A DNA stretch of 64,000 nucleotides from Trebonia sp963773105 (GTDB lineage Bacteria > Actinomycetota > Actinomycetes > Streptosporangiales > Streptosporangiaceae), in the NCBI GenBank assembly GCA_963773105.1, contig CAVZAA010000001.1, positions 930,001 through 994,000 on the forward strand. Reading direction: 5' to 3'. Every line of letters begins with the position of its first letter. Position 1 is the first letter of the stretch. The notes under the pieces are model-generated. The model was given only the letters and a program-made list of their open reading frames with translations, had not been told where the DNA came from and made no database searches. Made by a program: the position numbers and the translations under genes. Of the stretch, positions 51,868 to 60,742 are shown one piece after another.

Positions 51868-53295
51868 ATGAAGTTCACCAGCCCCGCGACCGCGCGCAGA
51901 CGCCGCGCCTGGATCCTCGCCGCCGTCATCCCCGCCGCCGCGGCACTCGCCGCCCTGACCGCATGCAGCTCCTCGTCGAGCAGCACCAGCGCTCCCGCCA
52001 CCAGCGCTCCCGCCGCCAGCACCTCAGCTAGCGGCGCCCCGACTAGCGGCGCCCCAGCCAGTGCCGCCGCCGCCAGCCAGCCGACCGGATCGCCGCTCAT
52101 CGTCGCCGACGTCGCGCCGTTCAGCGGCCCGGACGCCTCGCTCGGCCCCACCTACCTAGCCTCCTGCTACGGCGCGACCGCGGCGATCAACGCCGCGGGC
52201 GGCGTAGACGGGCACCCGCTTACCTGCAAGAGCGTCGACACCCGGGGCGACCCCGCCGACGCCGTGCCCGCGGTCAACCAGATGTTCGCCTCGACCTCCA
52301 ACCTGGCGCTGGTCATCGGCTGCACGTCGGACGAGGCGGCCGCGGTGGCGCCGATCATCAACGCGCGCAAGATGACGATGTTCTGCATGACCGGGCAGTC
52401 CGAGTTCGACAGCGTGCACTTCCCCTACTTCTACCGCCTGGTCCCGCCTGACCTCGAGGAGTCCTACGCGATGGTGGCCATCGCGCAGCAACTCCACTAC
52501 ACCAAGATCGCCCTCGCCTTCGGAAACGACATCGGCTCGCAGACCTTCATCCAGCCCGCCATCGCGGCGCTGAAGAAGGCCGGGATGACGCTCACCACCG
52601 ACCAGACGCTCGACCTGACCGCCACGACGTTCCGTACGGAGGCGGAAGCCATCGTCCAGTCCCACCCGGACGCGATCATGACCGAGGCGCTCGGGTCGGC
52701 CGACCCGACCCTGTTCTCCGAGATCGAGCAGCTCAACGGCGGCAAGATGATCCCCGTCATCGGGACGTCCGCGGCCATCTCGCCCGCGTTCTTCAAGTCC
52801 GCGGCGGCGGCGGTCGGCGCGAGCACGTTCGCGTCCGACTTCCACGCCGACAACCTGGTGACCGAGACCAGCGGCCCCGCGTTCCAGGCGTTCTCCGCCG
52901 CGCTCCTCGCCCAGCAGGGCAAGGTCCCCGGTGCCACCGGCGACTTCACCACCTACCTGAGCGCGCCCGGCGGGGTCCACCTATATGACGGGATCAACCT
53001 GGCCGCGCTCGCGATGGTCATGTCCAAGTCCACCAACCCCAGCGTGTACGGGCCGGACATCCTCGCGATTGGCAATGGCACGCCGGGCGCCACGGTCTGC
53101 ACCTCCTTCGCGTCGTGCGCCCCCCTGCTCGCCGCGGGCAAGGCCATCAGGTACGAGGGACCGGGCGGCCCGACCAACTTCGACAGCTACCACGACTCGA
53201 CCGGCATCTTCCAGATCGACACCTACAGCGCCAACGGCCAGGTGAACGTCGTCGGCAACCTGACCGCCGCGCAGCTCCGGGCCCTGTCCGGATGA
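51868..53295 (+). CDS. ABC importer substrate-binding lipoprotein (LivJ-like)
   Basis: A 475-residue extracytoplasmic binding protein of the branched-chain amino-acid (type I periplasmic) family. The lipobox is ALTAC with Cys near residue 33, followed by a Ser/Ala/Pro-rich spacer to about residue 75. The two-lobe domain opens with PLIVADVAPFSGPDASLG. GGAGG precedes the ATG. The permease genes follow with ATGA overlaps. The ligand may be an amino acid or an aromatic/organic acid, given the neighbouring FAH enzyme. Confidence 0.92.
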   Translation: MKFTSPATARRRRAWILAAVIPAAAALAALTACSSSSSSTSAPATSAPAASTSASGAPTSGAPASAAAASQPTGSPLIVADVAPFSGPDASLGPTYLASCYGATAAINAAGGVDGHPLTCKSVDTRGDPADAVPAVNQMFASTSNLALVIGCTSDEAAAVAPIINARKMTMFCMTGQSEFDSVHFPYFYRLVPPDLEESYAMVAIAQQLHYTKIALAFGNDIGSQTFIQPAIAALKKAGMTLTTDQTLDLTATTFRTEAEAIVQSHPDAIMTEALGSADPTLFSEIEQLNGGKMIPVIGTSAAISPAFFKSAAAAVGASTFASDFHADNLVTETSGPAFQAFSAALLAQQGKVPGATGDFTTYLSAPGGVHLYDGINLAALAMVMSKSTNPSVYGPDILAIGNGTPGATVCTSFASCAPLLAAGKAIRYEGPGGPTNFDSYHDSTGIFQIDTYSANGQVNVVGNLTAAQLRALSG

Positions 53296-54161
53296 TCATC
53301 TTCCTCGCCTCGGTGGGCTTCGGGCTGGTCACCGCGTCCGTCCTGGCGATAGCGGCCGTCGGCTTCACGCTCCAGTTCGCCGTGACCGACGTGCTGAACC
53401 TGGCGTACGGGGCGGTCATGATCGCGGGGGCGTTCCTCGCCTACCTGCTCAACTCCCACGGCGTGAACGTCTGGATCAGCCTGGTGGTCGCGGTGGCGGC
53501 CTGTGCTGCCGGGTCAGTGCTGCTCAACGCGTTCGTTTACGCGCCGTTCCAGCGGCGCGGCACCGCGCCGATCACGATGGTGATCGTCTCCCTCGGGATG
53601 ACCCTCATCATCGAGTTCGGCGTCCAGGCCCTGGAGGGCGGGACCAGCGTCTCGTACGCGATGAGCCAGGGACCGTCGGTCAGCGCGGACGGATTCACGC
53701 TGACCGCGGTGCAGTTCGTGGTGATCGGGCTGTCCCTGCTCGTCATGGCGGGAACGCACGTGCTGCTCCGCTACACCAGGCTCGGGAAGGCCATGCGCGC
53801 GACGGCCGCCAACCGGACGCTGGCCCGCAACTGCGGCATCAGGACCGGGCGGGTGATCACCGCCACCTGGGCGATCACCGGGGCGCTGTGCGGCCTGGCA
53901 GGCGTGGTCTTCGCCATGGACGCGGGCAGCTTCAGCGCGACCAGCACCGATCTGTTCCTGGTGCTGATCCTGGCGGCCACCTTCCTGGGCGGCCCCGGGC
54001 AGGCCTACGGCGCCATGATCGGCGCCGTCGTCATCGGCCTGGCCACCGAGGTCAGCGCCGCGTACATCACGCCCTCCTACAAGTACGTGATCGCATTCGC
54101 GGCGCTGCTCATCATGCTCGGCGTGCGACCAGCCGGGCTGCTCGGGAAGGCGGCCGGATGA
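53292..54161 (+). CDS. Branched-chain-amino-acid-type ABC permease (LivH-like)
   Basis: A 289-residue membrane permease with about eight helices. It shows the family pattern NLAYGAVMIAGAFLAYLL near residue 36 and the EAA-like loop around RYTRLGKAMRATAANRTLAR (near 160-180). It overlaps the binding-protein stop by 4 bases and is overlapped by the next gene in the same way. Confidence 0.93.
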   Translation: MIIFLASVGFGLVTASVLAIAAVGFTLQFAVTDVLNLAYGAVMIAGAFLAYLLNSHGVNVWISLVVAVAACAAGSVLLNAFVYAPFQRRGTAPITMVIVSLGMTLIIEFGVQALEGGTSVSYAMSQGPSVSADGFTLTAVQFVVIGLSLLVMAGTHVLLRYTRLGKAMRATAANRTLARNCGIRTGRVITATWAITGALCGLAGVVFAMDAGSFSATSTDLFLVLILAATFLGGPGQAYGAMIGAVVIGLATEVSAAYITPSYKYVIAFAALLIMLGVRPAGLLGKAAG

Positions 54162-56059
54162 ACTCCTACTACCTCATCAACCTGCTCATCTACGCCGCCG
54201 TGGACGCCATGGCCTGCCTCGGCCTGAGCCAGCAGTTCGGCGTGGCGGGCGTCACCAACTTCGGCTTCATCATCTTCCAGGCCGCGGGCGGCTACACCGC
54301 CGCCATCCTCGCCTTGCCTTCGGACACGGCCAACGGCGGGTTCCAGTCCTACCTCGGCGGCTGGAACCTGCCGTTCCCCGTCCCGTGGATCGGCGCGGCG
54401 GTCGTCGGAGGGCTGATCGCGCTGCCGTTCACGTTCCTGGTCGGGCGCCGGCTCCGCGGCGACTTCGCCGCCGTGGGCCTGCTGGTCACCGCGGTGCTGC
54501 TGAACCTTCTGGCCACCAACTACCGCCCGCTGCTCAACGGCGACGCCGGGCTCTCGCTGATCCCGCAACCGCTCCAGGGGGAGTACAACCCGCAGTCGGC
54601 CGGCTACGAGTGGGCGCTCGCCGCGGTCGCGATAGTGCTGTGCGCGGTCGTCTACCTATTCGTCCGCCGGATCACCGAGTCACCCTACGGCCGCAGCCTG
54701 CGCGCCATGCGGGACAACGATATTGTCGCCGACTCCCTCGGCAAGAACCTGCTCTCGCTCAGGACGGCGATGCTCGTAGCGGGCGGGGCCATCGCCGGCC
54801 TGTCCGGCGGCATCCTCGTCTCCTACATCACCACGTGGTCACCGGCTGCCTGGGGCTACGCCGAGACCGTCGTCCTCTTCGCGGCGGTCATCATCGGCGG
54901 AGCCGGCAACCATCGCGGCGCGATCCTGGGGGCGATCCTCGTCCCGGTCGGCTTCGAGGAAGTCACGCGCTACATCCCCACCTCCAACAGCCTGCCGCCG
55001 AACCTGATCCCCTCACTGCAGTGGGTGGCCATCGGCCTGCTCATCGTGGTCTTTCTCTGGGCGCGGCCGCAGGGCATCCTGCCTGAGCGCAAGCGGGTGA
55101 TCCGGGCTGGGTCGCTCCGCCTGGCCGTCGGCTCGGTACCCGCCGTACCCGCAGCACCCGGCCGTACGGACCAAGCGGAAGCGCCCGCCGTTCCCGCTCC
55201 GGCCGCGCCGCCGCCCGCCGATGCCGTTCCTTCGACTGACCCCTTGCCGTCCGTCGGCGCCGCGGGCGTCGCGGGCGCCGGGCCGCAGCCGCCGCCTGAC
55301 CGCGAGGTGGTGCTGCAGGCCGTGGACGTAGTCCGTGAGTTCGGGGGGCTGCGCGCGGTGGCCGGAGTCTCCCTCTCCGTCAGGCGCGGGACGCTGACCG
55401 GACTCATCGGCCCAAACGGCGCGGGCAAGTCCACCCTCCTGGCCATGCTCGCCGGGACTCTTCCCGTGTCCGCCGGGCAAATCCGCTACCAGGGCGAGGA
55501 CGTGACCAGCGTGCCCGCCTACCGACGCGCCCGGCTCGGCCTTATCCGCACCTTTCAGCTCGCCAGCGAGTTCAAGAAGCTGACCGTCATGGAGAATCTG
55601 CTGTCATCGGTACCGCGCAACCGCGGGGACTCGCTCCGCGGTGCCCTGGCCGGACCGAGGTACTGGCGAGGCGACGAGGACGCGGCGATCGGCCGGGCGA
55701 CCGCCCTGCTCGAGCGGTTCGGCCTTGAAGCCCACGCCAACAGCTACGCCGGCGACCTCAGCGGCGGCCAGCGCCGCATGGTCGAGATCATGCGCGCGCT
55801 GATGGCAGAGCCGCGGGTGCTGCTGCTCGACGAGCCGATGGCCGGCGTGCATCCGACCCTGGCCCGCAAGATCGGCGGCGAGCTGGTCGAGCTCGCCGCC
55901 GGGGGACTGACCGTGCTCATGGTCGAGCACGAGCTGGCCATCATGGACGAGTTCTGCAATCCGGTGGTCGCCATGGCCGAGGGCGCCATCCTCGCTCAGG
56001 GCACCATGTCCGAGTTGAGGCGCCGCAGCGACGTGGTGGAGGCCTACCTTGTCGGCTGA
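54158..56059 (+). CDS. LivM-LivG fusion: ABC permease fused to ATPase
   Basis: A 633-residue fusion. Residues 1-315 are a LivM-like permease (about nine helices, with ESPYGRSLRAMRDNDIVADS as the ATPase-contact loop). A Pro/Ala-rich linker of about 65 residues follows. Residues 385-633 are a LivG ATPase with Walker A GPNGAGKST, signature LSGGQ and Walker B LLLDEPMAG. Separate livM and livG genes are the norm, so this joins both into one chain. The start overlaps the LivH stop (ATGA). Confidence 0.93.
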   Translation: MNSYYLINLLIYAAVDAMACLGLSQQFGVAGVTNFGFIIFQAAGGYTAAILALPSDTANGGFQSYLGGWNLPFPVPWIGAAVVGGLIALPFTFLVGRRLRGDFAAVGLLVTAVLLNLLATNYRPLLNGDAGLSLIPQPLQGEYNPQSAGYEWALAAVAIVLCAVVYLFVRRITESPYGRSLRAMRDNDIVADSLGKNLLSLRTAMLVAGGAIAGLSGGILVSYITTWSPAAWGYAETVVLFAAVIIGGAGNHRGAILGAILVPVGFEEVTRYIPTSNSLPPNLIPSLQWVAIGLLIVVFLWARPQGILPERKRVIRAGSLRLAVGSVPAVPAAPGRTDQAEAPAVPAPAAPPPADAVPSTDPLPSVGAAGVAGAGPQPPPDREVVLQAVDVVREFGGLRAVAGVSLSVRRGTLTGLIGPNGAGKSTLLAMLAGTLPVSAGQIRYQGEDVTSVPAYRRARLGLIRTFQLASEFKKLTVMENLLSSVPRNRGDSLRGALAGPRYWRGDEDAAIGRATALLERFGLEAHANSYAGDLSGGQRRMVEIMRALMAEPRVLLLDEPMAGVHPTLARKIGGELVELAAGGLTVLMVEHELAIMDEFCNPVVAMAEGAILAQGTMSELRRRSDVVEAYLVG

Positions 56060-56795
56060 GCGCGCTGCCCGCGGCATGCCGCTGCGGGCGACCGGGGTGA
56101 CCGCAGGCTACGGCGGCGACCCGGTCATCAGGGACATCACGGTCGTGGCGGACCCCGGCGAGGTCGTCTCCCTGGTGGGGGCGAACGGCTCGGGTAAGTC
56201 CACCTTCCTCAAGAGCCTGGTCGGCGTGGTGCGCGTCAGCGCGGGCACGGTCGTCATCGGCGAGACGGACGTGACCCGCAAGGCACCAGAGGAAGTCGCC
56301 CGGGCCGGGGTCGGTTACGTGCCGCAGGTCGATGACGTGTTCGCGCCGCTGACGGTGCGCGAGAACCTGGAGATGGGCGGCTACCTGCTGCCTTCGGGTG
56401 AGGTCAGAGCCAGGATCGACGAGGTGACTTCGGTCTTCCCGCGGCTCGCGGCGATGCTGTCGCGGACAGCGGGCAAGCTCAGCGGCGGCGAGCGCAAGAT
56501 GCTGGCCATGGGCCGCGTCCTCATGCTCCAGCCGGCCGTCTTCCTGCTTGACGAGCCCACGGCCAACCTCGCCCCGGCCATCGCCCGCACCCTGCTCGAG
56601 GAGCACGTCCGCCAGCTAGCCGCGAGCGGGGCCACGGTGCTGGTCGTCGAGCAGCGCGCTCGCGCCGTGCTCGCGATCTCCGACCGAACCTACGTCCTCG
56701 CGGGGGGCGAGGTGCGGATGGAGGGAACCCCGGCCGAACTTGCCGCCAGCCCCGCCTTCGTCGAGTCCTTCCTCGGCGGCACGGTCACCCGCTAG
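56049..56795 (+). CDS. ABC importer ATPase (LivF-like)
   Basis: A 248-residue ATPase with Walker A GANGSGKST (near 40), signature LSGGE (near 145) and Walker B FLLDEPTANL. TTG 56049 overlaps the fusion gene by 11 bases and has GGTGGAGG before it; an ATG at 56076 is the alternative. It completes the importer with the fused LivG half. Its last 11 bases overlap the opposing molybdoenzyme gene. Confidence 0.93.
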   Translation: MSAERAARGMPLRATGVTAGYGGDPVIRDITVVADPGEVVSLVGANGSGKSTFLKSLVGVVRVSAGTVVIGETDVTRKAPEEVARAGVGYVPQVDDVFAPLTVRENLEMGGYLLPSGEVRARIDEVTSVFPRLAAMLSRTAGKLSGGERKMLAMGRVLMLQPAVFLLDEPTANLAPAIARTLLEEHVRQLAASGATVLVVEQRARAVLAISDRTYVLAGGEVRMEGTPAELAASPAFVESFLGGTVTR

Positions 56796-57882
56796 CCGCC
56801 GATGTGCGGCTGCTGGGCGCGGGAGCGGGCTCGACGTGCACGGGGTGCGCGAGCACGGAGGTCTGGAGGTATCCGAGCTCGTTCCACTCCGAGGCGTCCG
56901 GTTGGGTGCTGCCGCGCTCGTCGGTGGCGCGTACCCGGAGGAGGTGGTCGCCGGGTTCCGGTGTCCACGCGAACTGCCAGCGCACCCATGCGCCCGGTAT
57001 ATCGGGGGAGCACAGTTCGGCAGTCCGCCAGGGACCGTCGTCGATGCGGTACTCGACGGCGGCGATCGCGTTCTCCCCGGCGAACGCGCGCCCGCGGATC
57101 ATCTGCGGTTCCGGCCGCAGCCACGCCGGCCACGGCAGCTCCGTCAGCACGGACACCGGCAGGGTGGTGATGGCCGGGCCGCGGGCCGGCCCGTCGGGCG
57201 GATGACCGGGACCGATCAGCACATAGTCCTCGGTGTTCCACGGCGCGTACAGGCGTCCCTGGCTGACCTCGATCCGGGCGAGCCACTTGATGCTGGCCGC
57301 CCCGAGCCAGCCGGACACCACCACGCGGGCGGGGAATCCATGATCGGCGGGCAGGATCTCCCCGTTCATGGCCAGCGCGACGAGGGTGTCATCGGCCCTC
57401 GCCTTGGCCAGCGGCATCGGCCGGCGGGCCCGGATCTCGTCCAGCGACTCGGGCATGACCTCCCGCGCGCCCGGCGCGAGGTCGGCCGGTTCAAGCAGGT
57501 CACGCAGCCGGACACCGGTCCACTCGGCCGTCCCGATCGCGCCCCGGCCCCACTGAGTGCCCTCGAAGGTGGACGCGAATTCGTTGCCGAGCAACACCCT
57601 GCGGTTGCCCGCGCACTCGATGGTGCGGACCACGGAAACCAGCGGGAACCGGTTCCACAGCTCGTCGTAGCTGTAGGTGACCGGCTGGCGCACGCCATCG
57701 CCCTCGATGGCAAGCGCCCAGTCCGCCACCTCCACGTGGGGGGTGGGCGCGTGGCTGCGGATGTAGAACCGGTCGTTGGGGACGAGATAGCCCGGCATCC
57801 GATCCGGCCGGGTGCCGTAGTCCAGCCCCGTACCGGTGTCCTCCATCAGCTCCGGCGGTGTCGGCTTGACGACCTTGCTCAC
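56785..57882 (-). CDS. Sulfite-oxidase-family molybdopterin enzyme
   Basis: A 365-residue oxidoreductase with a molybdenum cofactor domain and a C-terminal Mo-Co dimerisation domain. The Mo-ligating cysteine lies in TIECAGNRR (near residue 103). The residues NTEDYVLIGPG and the C-terminal WNELGYLQTS strand are typical. No signal peptide or haem domain is seen, unlike YedY or chicken sulfite oxidase. GTG 57882 with GGGGGAAG upstream is preferred over the GTG-like frame start at 57927. Convergent with LivF. Confidence 0.88.
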   Translation of the reverse strand: MSKVVKPTPPELMEDTGTGLDYGTRPDRMPGYLVPNDRFYIRSHAPTPHVEVADWALAIEGDGVRQPVTYSYDELWNRFPLVSVVRTIECAGNRRVLLGNEFASTFEGTQWGRGAIGTAEWTGVRLRDLLEPADLAPGAREVMPESLDEIRARRPMPLAKARADDTLVALAMNGEILPADHGFPARVVVSGWLGAASIKWLARIEVSQGRLYAPWNTEDYVLIGPGHPPDGPARGPAITTLPVSVLTELPWPAWLRPEPQMIRGRAFAGENAIAAVEYRIDDGPWRTAELCSPDIPGAWVRWQFAWTPEPGDHLLRVRATDERGSTQPDASEWNELGYLQTSVLAHPVHVEPAPAPSSRTSAASG

Positions 57883-58190
57883 GCCTGCACTTCCCCCTCG
57901 ATGCGGCAGGTGTTCAAACGTAGTCACGCGCGGTCAATTCGGCGACGCGCACCGTGGCCCTAGCCTAGCCGTCCCGCCCCACCCACGATCAGGTGGCACA
58001 AGCCGGCGAGTCCCCGCGGGTCTCCGGTGGCGTCAACCGTCCAGGCAAATTCAAAATCTGTTCGGCCGAACGGACCCTGGTTTCACGTCAAGCGTGCACT
58101 GATGCGGAAGCGTATTGTTCGCCTTGGGATTCGCAGTCGCGTGAAAGGGAAGCTCGTAGGGATGAGGCCCCCAGCCGCTCAGGGCCGGCG
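57883..58190. other. 308-base region with repeat copy 5
   Basis: A divergent promoter region. Apart from the dispersed repeat at 58044-58086 nothing gene-like is seen. An AT-richer part begins after 58090 and leads into the unusual hypothetical gene. Confidence 0.45.
58044..58086 (+). repeat. Dispersed intergenic repeat, copy 5
   Basis: GGCAAATTCAAAATCTG, then GGCCGAACGGACCCTGGTTT and CAC. The core and the CTGGTTT end are kept. It lies between divergent gene starts (57882 and 58191). Confidence 0.75.
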
Positions 58191-58979
58191 ATGCGGGTGA
58201 TCGAGCGGATGATCGGCAGGACCGGGTATCTCGAGCAGGACGAGCGCATTCTCGAATGGAAGCACGGAAGCATACAGCGATGCCGTATAGACGGGTCCGG
58301 TCAGGCGATTCCTAAGTTCCACGGCCTGGAGCGCATTCCGATGTTCAGTGGGATGACGAGGATGTGCTATTCGTCGCGCTGTCTTTTTCTCGTGGCTGCT
58401 AGCGGCCGGATTTGGATGGCTGACCTGGCGTTTATAATCCGAATTTGGCATGCCAAGCCCCAGTCGGTGTGCCTTATTTATTCGAGCTCTAACGCTGCGT
58501 CCGATGGAAATGTTGTCGCAGTCCGCTGGGATTCAGGCGAAACTCTCGATCAGGTGGCCGCATTTGCCGATCGGATCCGAGTGCGCGGCATGGGCAGGCT
58601 GGCCGCGCTCTCGCCCGAAAGGCAGGAGCGTGCCGAGAGCCGAGTGGCCGAGATCACGGCGAGCGCCCAGTTCGAGTCGGACGTGGCGCTGCTCGATGAG
58701 GCTCAGGCTACTGCTGAACGCTCGAAGCCGCGTACCGTCGTGGGCCGGTGGCTTCGAGCGTCGGGTCTCGAGCCGACGGCGGAGCGCGACCAGTATCAGC
58801 GTCAGATGAATAGCGCCGAGCATGGCCGGAACGATGACGGCCCGCCTCGCGGCCGTCCTGTCGGCCGCGAGGCGGGCGTCGCTCTTTCCTGGTCTGGCTC
58901 TAGGGGCGGGCCGGTACACCGAGCCGGTCGGTCCAGCCCATCGACAGGTAGGCCTCGGTTCCGCCGAGCTTCCCGGTAA
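58191..58979 (+). CDS. Hypothetical protein with atypical base composition
   Basis: A protein of up to 262 residues with no recognised family. The part up to about residue 120 has codon use with many A/T third bases, unlike every neighbour. It contains a WKHGSIQRCRIDG strand, a hydrophobic CLFLVAASGRIWMADLAFII segment and a helix-rich C-terminal region (AALSPERQERAESRVAEITA). A 15-bp perfect hairpin at 58840-58877 lies inside the frame, so the natural end was probably near 58830. The last 40 residues look like read-through. Signs of transfer are clear. Confidence 0.55.
   Translation: MRVIERMIGRTGYLEQDERILEWKHGSIQRCRIDGSGQAIPKFHGLERIPMFSGMTRMCYSSRCLFLVAASGRIWMADLAFIIRIWHAKPQSVCLIYSSSNAASDGNVVAVRWDSGETLDQVAAFADRIRVRGMGRLAALSPERQERAESRVAEITASAQFESDVALLDEAQATAERSKPRTVVGRWLRASGLEPTAERDQYQRQMNSAEHGRNDDGPPRGRPVGREAGVALSWSGSRGGPVHRAGRSSPSTGRPRFRRASR
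58840..58877. terminator. Perfect 15-bp hairpin
   Basis: GCCCGCCTCGCGGCC (58840-58854) and its exact complement (58863-58877) flank an 8-base loop, followed by CTCTTTCCT. It lies between the hypothetical gene and the convergent CU044_5270 gene (end 58900) and can serve both. Confidence 0.8.
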
Positions 58980-60055
58980 TCGTGACCCCGGGGCGGACTG
59001 GGTAGGTGGTCAGGTCGAGCACCTCGGCGGTGGCCGGGCTGATGATCAGGAAGTCACCGTCGCCCTCGCCGATGGCGGCCCCCACCCGGCCGAGCGGGTC
59101 GGTGACGTTCGCCGCGACCGCGAGACCGGCCTGCTTGGCAAGCAGGCCGTAGACCGCTGCCCTGGTGCCGGGGGTGACCGGACCGGTGAGCAGCGCCTCG
59201 GCCACCTGGAAGAGGTACTGCGCATAGGTGGGCTTCGCCACGCCGACGGTCGCGGCCCGCTGCTGCTCGCTCAGGCTGTTCCATGCCTTGAGCAGCAGGA
59301 CGCGGAGCTTGCCTGGCGTCGTCGGCAGCTTCGCGGCGGTCGCGAGGCTGACCTTGATCGCGCCGATGTTGTAGGAGTAACCGCCGAAGGCGTAGTTGCT
59401 GGTGAGCGCCCCGGTTAGACCGAACTTCCCCGACGGGTTGCCGAGCTTGGGCGAGCCCGCCGCCCGCCACTTCTTCTCGCCTGCGGCCGAGGCGAAGCTG
59501 AACGCGAGGTTCTCGTTCACGATCGTCCGCGTCCGTGCGGCGCCGGTCCAGCTCTCCTCGGTGGCCGCGAAGGACGCGTCGTATCCCGGGTCCTTGCCCG
59601 CCGACTTGCCCTTGGGCCTGATCTTGCCCGCGAAACGGGGCGCCGTCGGCTCGAAGTCGCGCTCCTTCACGTACCAGTAGGTGCCAGTCGCGGCTGGGCG
59701 GGCCGCCGCCACCTGAGCCGCTGTCAGCAGGATGGCCTGGCCGCTGCCGGCCCCGCCAGCACCGCCCGTCCTGCCAGCCCCGGCGACGGCCGGGTGCCCG
59801 TGCGCCGTCGGCGCCGCGATCAGCACGGCGGCCGCGACCGCGGCAGCGGCAAGCCCGGCCCCCGCGGTCACGAGGACACGGGTCCTGAGTACGCGGGCGC
59901 GCGCGGCGCGGCGGCCTGCGCCGGCTGGCCGGCTCGCCCAGCACGCGCGCGAGGTCATCGCCGCGGCGCTGCGCGTAGGTCTCCTCAGCCAGCCGGTCAA
60001 GGCCGGACGGCCGCAGGTCGCTGACCACCGTCATCGGGTCTTCCATTGCATTCAT
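58900..60055 (-). pseudogene. CU044_5270-family protein, frameshifted
   Basis: A membrane-anchored protein of about 385 residues in total, of the family usually encoded beside an ECF-like sigma factor. The N-terminal part (MNAMEDPMTVVSDLRPSGLD, then LARVLGEPASRRR) is in one frame. The transmembrane helix (VLVTAGAGLAAAAVAAAVLI) and the extracytoplasmic domain (GTYWYVKERDFEPTA, LLLKAWNSLS) are in the next. One extra base in the GC tract between about 59893 and 59920 separates them. The start has AGGGGAA and lies 3 bases from the sigma gene stop. It is an error-prone tract, so a sequencing slip is as likely as real loss. The protein probably acts as an anti-sigma-like partner. Confidence 0.8.
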
Positions 60056-60058
60056 CGC

Positions 60059-60643
60059 CTATTCCCCTGAAGTAGTAGAAGGAGCGGAACCTGACCGCCC
60101 AAGGCCCACGACGGCACGTGCCACCCGGGGGTGCGGACGCGGCTGGTCGTCGCAGCGCCGCAGCGCGTCCGCCAGCCGCCTGCGGGCCCGGTGTAGCCGG
60201 ACCGTGAACGCGTGCGGCGAGCAGCCGACTACCTCCGCCGCTTCCGCGGCGGACAGGCCGTGCCAGGTGACCAGGGTCAGCGCCTCAACGTCGTCGGCCT
60301 GCAGCGAGCCGAGGGCCTCGAGCGCCGCGGCACGCTCCACCACGTGCTCGCCGGCATCCCAGGCGAGCAGGTCGGCGTCGCTTGTCATGGCCGAGATGCG
60401 GTCCGCGAGCCGCTGCTCCTTGCGGGTCCGGCCGAACTGCTGCCGCAGCAGATTGCGCGCGACGCCGAGCAGCCACGGCAGCGGCGGCTGCGGGATCTCG
60501 GCCAGCCGTCGCCACGCGATCAGGAAGGTCTCGCTCGCCACGTCCTCGGCGCACCCCGGATCGGCGTGCTGCAGCGCGTATCTCAAGACCCTCCGGTAGT
60601 ACTCGTCATACAACCCTGTGAAGTGCTCCTTGGAATCACTCAA
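60059..60643 (-). CDS. ECF-like RNA polymerase sigma factor
   Basis: A 194-residue sigma-70-family factor. Region 2 (FTGLYDEYYRRVLRYALQHA, VASETFLIAWRRL) and region 4 (LTLVTWHGLSAAEAAEVVGC, SPHAFTVRLHRARRRL) are clear. The TTG start at 60643 has GGAAGGAG upstream; a longer frame reaches 61072 but runs antisense to the PHP gene. It is in an operon with the CU044_5270 gene. In this pairing the partner is thought to control the sigma factor. Confidence 0.9.
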   Translation of the reverse strand: MSDSKEHFTGLYDEYYRRVLRYALQHADPGCAEDVASETFLIAWRRLAEIPQPPLPWLLGVARNLLRQQFGRTRKEQRLADRISAMTSDADLLAWDAGEHVVERAAALEALGSLQADDVEALTLVTWHGLSAAEAAEVVGCSPHAFTVRLHRARRRLADALRRCDDQPRPHPRVARAVVGLGRSGSAPSTTSGE

Positions 60644-60742
60644 AGTGGCTCCTTCCGTGCGTCCGTCATCAGGTAATCCACTGGGTGGCCCGAGAATCAC
60701 ACATGGGTTTCGCTCGCGTGGCGGGGACCTTCCCGGTGGGCA

